Assembly (NCBI RefSeq): GCF_004795855.1 | Contig: NZ_CP039252.1 | Span: forward strand, 1,302,001-1,366,000 | Source of the DNA: Hydrogenophaga sp. PAMC20947 | GTDB lineage: Bacteria; Pseudomonadota; Gammaproteobacteria; Burkholderiales; Burkholderiaceae_C | Length of the DNA stretch: 64,000 nt | Direction of reading: 5' to 3' | In this document: positions 59,820-64,000 of the stretch, one piece after another | Layout: every line of letters starts with the position of its first letter | Position numbering within the stretch: position 1 is the stretch's first letter | The notes under the pieces: model-generated | Seen by the model: the letters and a program-made list of their open reading frames with translations, nothing else | What the model was told of the DNA's origin: nothing | The model's database searches: none | Made by a program: the position numbers and the translations under genes

Positions 59820-60713
59820 ATGACCTTGCAAGACATTCTGACCCAGGCCACCCAACGCCTGGAGGCTGCGCCATTGGCCTACGGCCACGGCACCACCAAC
59901 GCCCACGACGAAGCAGCCTGGCTGGTTCTTTGGCGGCTCGGCCTGCCGCTGGACAGCGACCTGGAGGCGCTTGCTTCGCAGGCGGTGTCCAGTGAACAGG
60001 CCCAGGCGGTTGAAGCCCTGATCACCCAGCGCATCGAGACCCGAAAGCCGGCCGCTTACCTCACCCGCGAGGCCTGGCTGCAAGGTGTTCCGTTTTATGT
60101 AGACGAGCGGTCCATCGTGCCGCGCAGCTTCATCGCCGAACTGATCGCCGATGGCAGCTTTGACAGCTGGCTGAGCGAAAGGACCCGCCATGTGCTCGAT
60201 CTGTGCACTGGCAATGGCAGCCTGGCGGTGCTTGCCGCGATGGCATGGCCCGACGTTCAGGTCCTGGGGGCAGATCTGTCGGTGGATGCCTTGGCCGTGG
60301 CCCGCATCAATGTCGATGAGCACGGTTTCCAGGACCGCATCACCCTGATCGAGTCGGACAGCTTGGCCCACTGTCCGGGCCCGTATGATCTGATCCTTTG
60401 CAACCCGCCTTACGTGAATACGCTCAGCATGAGCGCCTTGCCCGCCGAATACCTGGCCGAGCCCGAGCTGGCACTGGCCGGTGGAGACGATGGCATGGAT
60501 TTCGTGCGACGCTTGTTGCGCGATGCGCCCAGCCGTCTGTCCCCCGAGGGCGTGCTGGTTCTTGAAATCGGCAACGAACGCGACTTCTTCGAAGCCGCAT
60601 TTCCCCATCTGGAAGCCCTTTGGCTGTCCACCAGCGCTGGCGAAGACCAAGTCTTGCTGCTCACCGCTGACGCCCTTTCGGCGCAAAACATCCGCTCTGC
60701 GCCTGCACCATGA
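59820..60713 (+). CDS. prmB: 50S ribosomal protein L3 glutamine methyltransferase
   Basis: 297 aa SAM-dependent enzyme. It methylates the side-chain amide of a glutamine in ribosomal protein L3. Motif I LDLCTGNGSLAVL and the N-methyl-glutamine signature NPPYVN are present, with YLTREAWLQGVPFYVDERSIVPRS region typical of PrmB. The ATG at 59820 is 4 bases after dapE. The stop overlaps the yheS start (ATGA). Confidence 0.94.
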   Translation: MTLQDILTQATQRLEAAPLAYGHGTTNAHDEAAWLVLWRLGLPLDSDLEALASQAVSSEQAQAVEALITQRIETRKPAAYLTREAWLQGVPFYVDERSIVPRSFIAELIADGSFDSWLSERTRHVLDLCTGNGSLAVLAAMAWPDVQVLGADLSVDALAVARINVDEHGFQDRITLIESDSLAHCPGPYDLILCNPPYVNTLSMSALPAEYLAEPELALAGGDDGMDFVRRLLRDAPSRLSPEGVLVLEIGNERDFFEAAFPHLEALWLSTSAGEDQVLLLTADALSAQNIRSAPAP

Positions 60714-62710
60714 TCACCATCAAGAATATTGTTTTACGCCGCGGCACCAAAGTGCTGCTCGACAACGCATCCGTCACCATCAACCCGGGCGAAAAGGTTG
60801 GCCTTGTGGGCCGCAACGGCGCGGGCAAATCCAGCCTCTTTCGCCTGCTGGACCGCTCACTCCACGAAGACAAGGGCGATTTCCACGTTCCAGCGCAGTG
60901 GCGCATGGCCCAGGTGGCCCAGGACATGCCGGAAACGGATATTTCTGCCACCCAATATGTGATCGAGGGCGACACGACATTGCTGGCGGCGCAAGTTGAG
61001 GTCGAAGCGGCGGAAGCCAGTGATGACGGTGAGCGCATGGGCAATGCCTACATGGCCTTGCACGATGCCGGCGCTCATGACGCCCCCGCCCGAGCGCAGG
61101 CCCTGATCCTGGGCCTGGGTTTCCGCATGGACGAGCTCGAACGCCCAGTGGACAGTTTCTCGGGCGGATGGCGCATGCGCCTGCAGCTGGCCCGCGCGCT
61201 CATGTGCCCCAGTGAATTGCTGCTGCTTGATGAGCCCACCAACCACCTGGATCTGGACGCGCTGGTCTGGCTCGAAGCCTGGCTGCAACGGTACCAAGGC
61301 ACCATGCTCGTGATCAGCCACGACCGGGAGTTTCTCGATGCGATCATCGACGTCACGGTGCACATCGAGCGTGCCCAGTTGACCCGCTATGGCGGCAACT
61401 ACAGCAAGTTCGAAGACATGCGCGCCGAACAGATGTCGTTGCAGGCTTCCGCCTTTTCGCGCCAGCAGGAAAAAATGGCCCACCTGCAAAAATTCATTGA
61501 CCGCTTCAAGGCCAAGGCCAGCAAGGCCAAGCAGGCGCAGAGCCGCGTTAAAGCGCTCGAACGCATGGAAAAAATCGGCCCGGTGCTGGCCGAGGCAGAC
61601 TTCAACTTCGAATTCGCAGAGCCACAAAACCTGCCCAATCCGATGCTTGCCATGCAGGATGTGAATTTCGGCTACCCGCCCAGCGAAGCGGGCGGTGAGC
61701 CCACCACCATCGTGCGCGGCGTCAGCCGCTCAGTGCAGGCAGGGCAGCGCATCGGCATTCTGGGCGCCAACGGACAAGGCAAGTCCACGGTGGTGAAAAC
61801 GATTGCTCGAGCCCTGCATGCGCTGACAGGCCAGGTCACCGAGGGCAAGGGCCTGAATATCGGCTATTTTGCCCAGCAAGAGCTGGACGTGCTGCGTCCA
61901 GCGGACACCCCCCTGGAGCACATGATCCGGCTGGTCAAGGAATGCACGGCTGAGAGCCGCCTGCAAGGCCAGTCCACCCGTGAGCAGGATCTGCGCAGTT
62001 TCCTCGGCAGCTTCAACTTCACCGGCGACCAGGTCAAACAGACGGTGGGCAGCATGAGTGGGGGTGAGAAAGCACGCCTGGTGTTGTGCATGATTGTGTG
62101 GCAGCGCCCCAACCTGCTGCTGCTGGACGAGCCCACCAACCACCTGGACCTGGCCACCCGGGAGGCCTTGTCGATGGCGCTCAACGAGTTTGAAGGCACC
62201 GTCATGCTGGTCAGCCACGATCGCGCCTTGCTCCGCGCGGTTTGTGATGAGTTCTGGCTGGTTTCGCGCGGCGGTATTGAGCCCTTTGATGGTGATCTGG
62301 ACGACTACCAGCGCTACTTGCTGGAGGTCGCCAAACAGTCGCGTGAGGCCCAGAAACAGGAGCTGCGAGACCTGTCCAAGGCACCCGCGCCGGCACCGGT
62401 GGTCAAAGCGCCCGCAGAAGCACCTGCCGCCAACCGCACACCCGAGCAGCGCAAGCAAGACGCCCAACGGCGCCAGGAATTGACAGAGGAGTTGCGGCCC
62501 TTGAAAAAGGAGCTGGAGCGCAACGAAAAAGAGACAGCCACACAGACGCAGCAACGCCAGTCTCTGGAAGCCCGCCTTGCTTCGCCAATTGCACCCAGCG
62601 AAATGGCTGAGGCCGGACGCGAGCTCAAGCAGGTCAACGAGTCCATCGAAGCGCTGGAATTGCGCTGGCTCGAACTCACTGAGAAAATTGAGCTGGCGAA
62701 TCAGGCTTGA
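60710..62710 (+). CDS. yheS: ABC-F family ATPase, YheS type
   Basis: 666 aa cytosolic tandem ATPase of the ABC-F group that binds the ribosome. Two nucleotide-binding domains: Walker A GRNGAGKSS and GANGQGKST; signatures FSGGWRMRL and MSGGEKARLV; Walker B LLLLDEPTNHLDLDA and LLLLDEPTNHLDLAT. The linker between them is basic (FKAKASKAKQAQSR). A C-terminal coiled coil (about 575-666, QRRQELTEELRPLKKELE) follows. Not a transporter, as no membrane domain is present. Last clear gene of the dap-prmB unit. Confidence 0.95.
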   Translation: MITIKNIVLRRGTKVLLDNASVTINPGEKVGLVGRNGAGKSSLFRLLDRSLHEDKGDFHVPAQWRMAQVAQDMPETDISATQYVIEGDTTLLAAQVEVEAAEASDDGERMGNAYMALHDAGAHDAPARAQALILGLGFRMDELERPVDSFSGGWRMRLQLARALMCPSELLLLDEPTNHLDLDALVWLEAWLQRYQGTMLVISHDREFLDAIIDVTVHIERAQLTRYGGNYSKFEDMRAEQMSLQASAFSRQQEKMAHLQKFIDRFKAKASKAKQAQSRVKALERMEKIGPVLAEADFNFEFAEPQNLPNPMLAMQDVNFGYPPSEAGGEPTTIVRGVSRSVQAGQRIGILGANGQGKSTVVKTIARALHALTGQVTEGKGLNIGYFAQQELDVLRPADTPLEHMIRLVKECTAESRLQGQSTREQDLRSFLGSFNFTGDQVKQTVGSMSGGEKARLVLCMIVWQRPNLLLLDEPTNHLDLATREALSMALNEFEGTVMLVSHDRALLRAVCDEFWLVSRGGIEPFDGDLDDYQRYLLEVAKQSREAQKQELRDLSKAPAPAPVVKAPAEAPAANRTPEQRKQDAQRRQELTEELRPLKKELERNEKETATQTQQRQSLEARLASPIAPSEMAEAGRELKQVNESIEALELRWLELTEKIELANQA

Positions 62711-62830
62711 AAAGCATCGAGGGCGACTTCACCCAAGCGCCGTTGTGCCTGAAGCGCCACGGCATCGGCTACACGCCCGTAATTTGGGTCTATCCATTGG
62801 GTAGGCCGGCCCCTTGAAAGGACCCTCGAC

Positions 62831-63079
62831 ATGATGTCACTTATTGCAACCATTTTTATCGGGTTCATCGCTGGCCTGATCGCCCGCGCCGTCAAACCAG
62901 GCGACGACGGCATGGGCTTGATCATGACCACCGTGCTGGGCATCGCAGGTGCTTTCCTGGCCGGTTACGGCGGCGCGGCCTTGGGCCTGTATGGTCCCGG
63001 CCAACCGGTGGGCTTCATCGCGTCGGTAATCGGCGCCATCGTCCTGCTGTTTGTCGTGGGGCTGGTGAAAAAACGCTGA
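62831..63079 (+). CDS. GlsB/YeaQ/YmgE family membrane protein
   Basis: 82 aa, three membrane helices: ATIFIGFIAGLIARA, LIMTTVLGIAGAFLAGY and FIASVIGAIVLLFVVGLV. The motif RAVKPGDDGMGLIMTTVLGI is typical of the transglycosylase-associated-protein group. These small inner-membrane proteins are stress-related in enterobacteria; the function is not firmly known. AAAGGA precedes the ATG by about 8 bases. The end is 15 bases from the convergent TetR gene, so no terminator is seen between. Confidence 0.88.
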   Translation: MMSLIATIFIGFIAGLIARAVKPGDDGMGLIMTTVLGIAGAFLAGYGGAALGLYGPGQPVGFIASVIGAIVLLFVVGLVKKR

Positions 63080-63094
63080 GCCACCCCTGCCTTA

Positions 63095-63712
63095 TCACCC
63101 CTCTGCAGGCGGTACCAGCGCGCGCACCAGCGCACAAGCGACCGGAGCCATTTGGGGAAGCGATGCCGCTTCGTCACGCTCGATGCTGCGCATGATCCAT
63201 TCATTGATGCCTCCGATAGCCGCCAGGGCCAGATCGGGTGAGATCGAGGGCCCCGCAGAAGTCTGCCTGCGAGGGCCGTTCACGGTATCGCACATGAACT
63301 GGGTCAGCGCATCGAGAGCGCCTCGCCGAACCACCGCACCCGATGGCCCCAGCAGGTGGATGTCCACAAACAAGACTTTGAGCAGAAGATGCCCTGACGC
63401 CAGGTGGGAGAAATAGGCTTCAAAAGCCACCTCCAGCTGATCCAGCCAAGGCCGGTCGGGCTGCACCGCCTCCTTGAGCGTGCGCAAGGCAGCCCCGTGG
63501 GCAGCTGCGTACAACGCCAGAAAGCAGGCTTCCTTGTTGGGGAAATGCTCGTAAAAGCTGCGTTTGGACATGCCCGCTTCCCGGACCACATCGGCGATGG
63601 TGGTGTTGGCAAGACCCCGGGCCGCAAGCGCACGCCCCATGCCTTGAAGGAGCCGGGTCCGTTGTTCCGTGTCGCCGGCAAGCCAGGCTGGAGAGAGGTC
63701 TTGGGCGCTCAT
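63095..63712 (-). CDS. TetR/AcrR-family transcriptional regulator
   Basis: 205 aa. N-terminal TetR helix-turn-helix (about residues 20-66: GLANTTIADVVREAGMSKRSFYEHFPNKEACFLALY) and a variable ligand-binding domain. No ribosome-binding site is seen before the ATG. It is divergent from a hydrolase gene, with a 16-base palindrome just downstream of that gene's predicted promoter, so the hydrolase is the expected target. The ligand is unknown. Confidence 0.92.
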   Translation of the reverse strand: MSAQDLSPAWLAGDTEQRTRLLQGMGRALAARGLANTTIADVVREAGMSKRSFYEHFPNKEACFLALYAAAHGAALRTLKEAVQPDRPWLDQLEVAFEAYFSHLASGHLLLKVLFVDIHLLGPSGAVVRRGALDALTQFMCDTVNGPRRQTSAGPSISPDLALAAIGGINEWIMRSIERDEAASLPQMAPVACALVRALVPPAEG

Positions 63713-63756
63713 GGGTTGATGTTAGATCATCGCGCGGGCCCTTCCCGGGCAGCGGC

Positions 63757-63785
63757 TTGACAGGGCCACTTTTTGCCACGATCAT
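63757..63785 (+). promoter_or_regulatory. Sigma-70-like promoter of the hydrolase gene
   Basis: TTGACA (63757-63762, perfect) and GATCAT (63780-63785, 4 of 6) with exactly 17 bases between. Start near 63792. Confidence 0.55.
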
Positions 63786-63792
63786 GGGCTTC

Positions 63793-63808
63793 GGTACGCA
63801 CAAGTACC
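63793..63808. promoter_or_regulatory. Putative TetR operator
   Basis: Palindrome GGTAC-GCACAA-GTACC lies at the predicted transcription start of the hydrolase gene, where a bound repressor would block initiation. Assignment to the adjacent TetR protein is inferred. Confidence 0.5.
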
Positions 63809-63841
63809 ACTGACCGCCCATCGGCATCCAGGAGCCCACCC

Positions 63842-64000
63842 ATGTCCGAGTTGACAGTACGACGCCTTCTCATCGATCTCGAACATCCCGTGGCCCGCCA
63901 CTGGTGTGGTGGCGACGCTTTCCTCACTGCCTGGTTCAATGCGTTGTCCATGAGTTTTCCCGTGGGTGAGCAGTTTTTCATCGATGCCGTGCGCGACGGC
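63842..64000 (+). CDS. Metal-dependent hydrolase (PF10118 type), 5' end only
   Basis: Partial, 53 codons to the window edge. The ATG at 63842 has AGGAG 8 bases upstream. The protein begins MSELTVRRLLIDLEHPVARH and continues WFNALSMSFPVGEQFF; the N-A-L-S-x-x-F-P-x-G-E-x-F-F block is the hallmark of the predicted metal-dependent hydrolase family PF10118, di-iron-like membrane-proximal enzymes of unknown substrate. It is divergent from the TetR regulator, with a promoter and palindrome between. Confidence 0.8.
   Translation, partial: MSELTVRRLLIDLEHPVARHWCGGDAFLTAWFNALSMSFPVGEQFFIDAVRDG

Overview
The window reads as high-GC chromosome of a betaproteobacterium, most likely Burkholderiales, family Comamonadaceae (Hydrogenophaga, Acidovorax or Rhodoferax type). 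The basis is gene order and family content: smc-zipA-ligA, yciB-bolA-ppiC, map-glnD, holB-tmk-mltG-ygfZ, a pilus-retraction ATPase inserted between dapD and dapE, a DUF4148 protein, a YbgC-GNAT fusion, and a dispersed GC-rich intergenic repeat that I recognise as comamonad-like. No rRNA, tRNA, CRISPR array, insertion sequence or prophage was seen. This is core chromosome with a few accessory-looking blocks, and coding density is very high. Genus is not determined.

Layout. 1-3838: holB (5' end only), tmk and mltG leftwards; ygfZ and an NRDE/TANGO2 gene rightwards. 3845-8697: YbgC-GNAT fusion, DUF922 protease, HSL-type hydrolase, iron-dependent alcohol dehydrogenase, cysteine synthase and a strong terminator. 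8762-12266: small lipoprotein, TerB-DUF697 protein, then yciB-bolA-ppiC ending in a terminator. 12403-18130: class III aminotransferase, DUF1624 protein, alpha/beta hydrolase, a terminator-like structure with no gene in front of it, a GDSL autotransporter, a small unknown. 18198-23233: DUF2721, hemerythrin, triple-DUF4148 protein divergent from a LysR regulator, DUF808, PhyH dioxygenase. 23345-32235: purL, a small beta-barrel protein, map and glnD. 32303-38203: a tripartite RND efflux operon. 38345-42217: second-type peptide deformylase, an S1C protease overlapping an FHA membrane protein, and an OlsB-like acyltransferase. 42283-46466: a tight six-gene operon (YHS, DoxX-like, alpha/beta hydrolase, VTT/DedA, ATP-grasp, DinB), divergent from a small cytochrome c. 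47060-54076: ligA, zipA and smc. 54442-64000: MHYT membrane protein; dapC-dapD-pilU-dapE-prmB-yheS; a GlsB-like peptide; a TetR regulator divergent from a metal-dependent hydrolase cut off by the window end.

How genes work together. DapC, DapD and DapE are consecutive steps of the succinylase route to diaminopimelate and lysine. SMC, ZipA, LigA and YciB serve chromosome maintenance and division. GlnD is the nitrogen-status sensor. The OMF, adaptor and pump genes encode one complete efflux machine.

The best candidate for an undescribed system is the operon at 42283-46466. It joins an uncharacterised ATP-grasp ligase to a DedA-type membrane protein, a hydrolase, a DoxX-like protein, a periplasmic YHS protein and a DinB-fold protein. 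Four of its five junctions are 4-base overlaps or gaps of at most 10 bases. The ATP-grasp gene carries a run of ten C near its 5' end that could switch it on and off. Other points: an orphan attenuator-like structure upstream of the GDSL autotransporter, a set of probably leaderless genes with an AT-rich -10 box 7-8 bases before ATG, and a threefold CTGGCCAAT motif upstream of purL.
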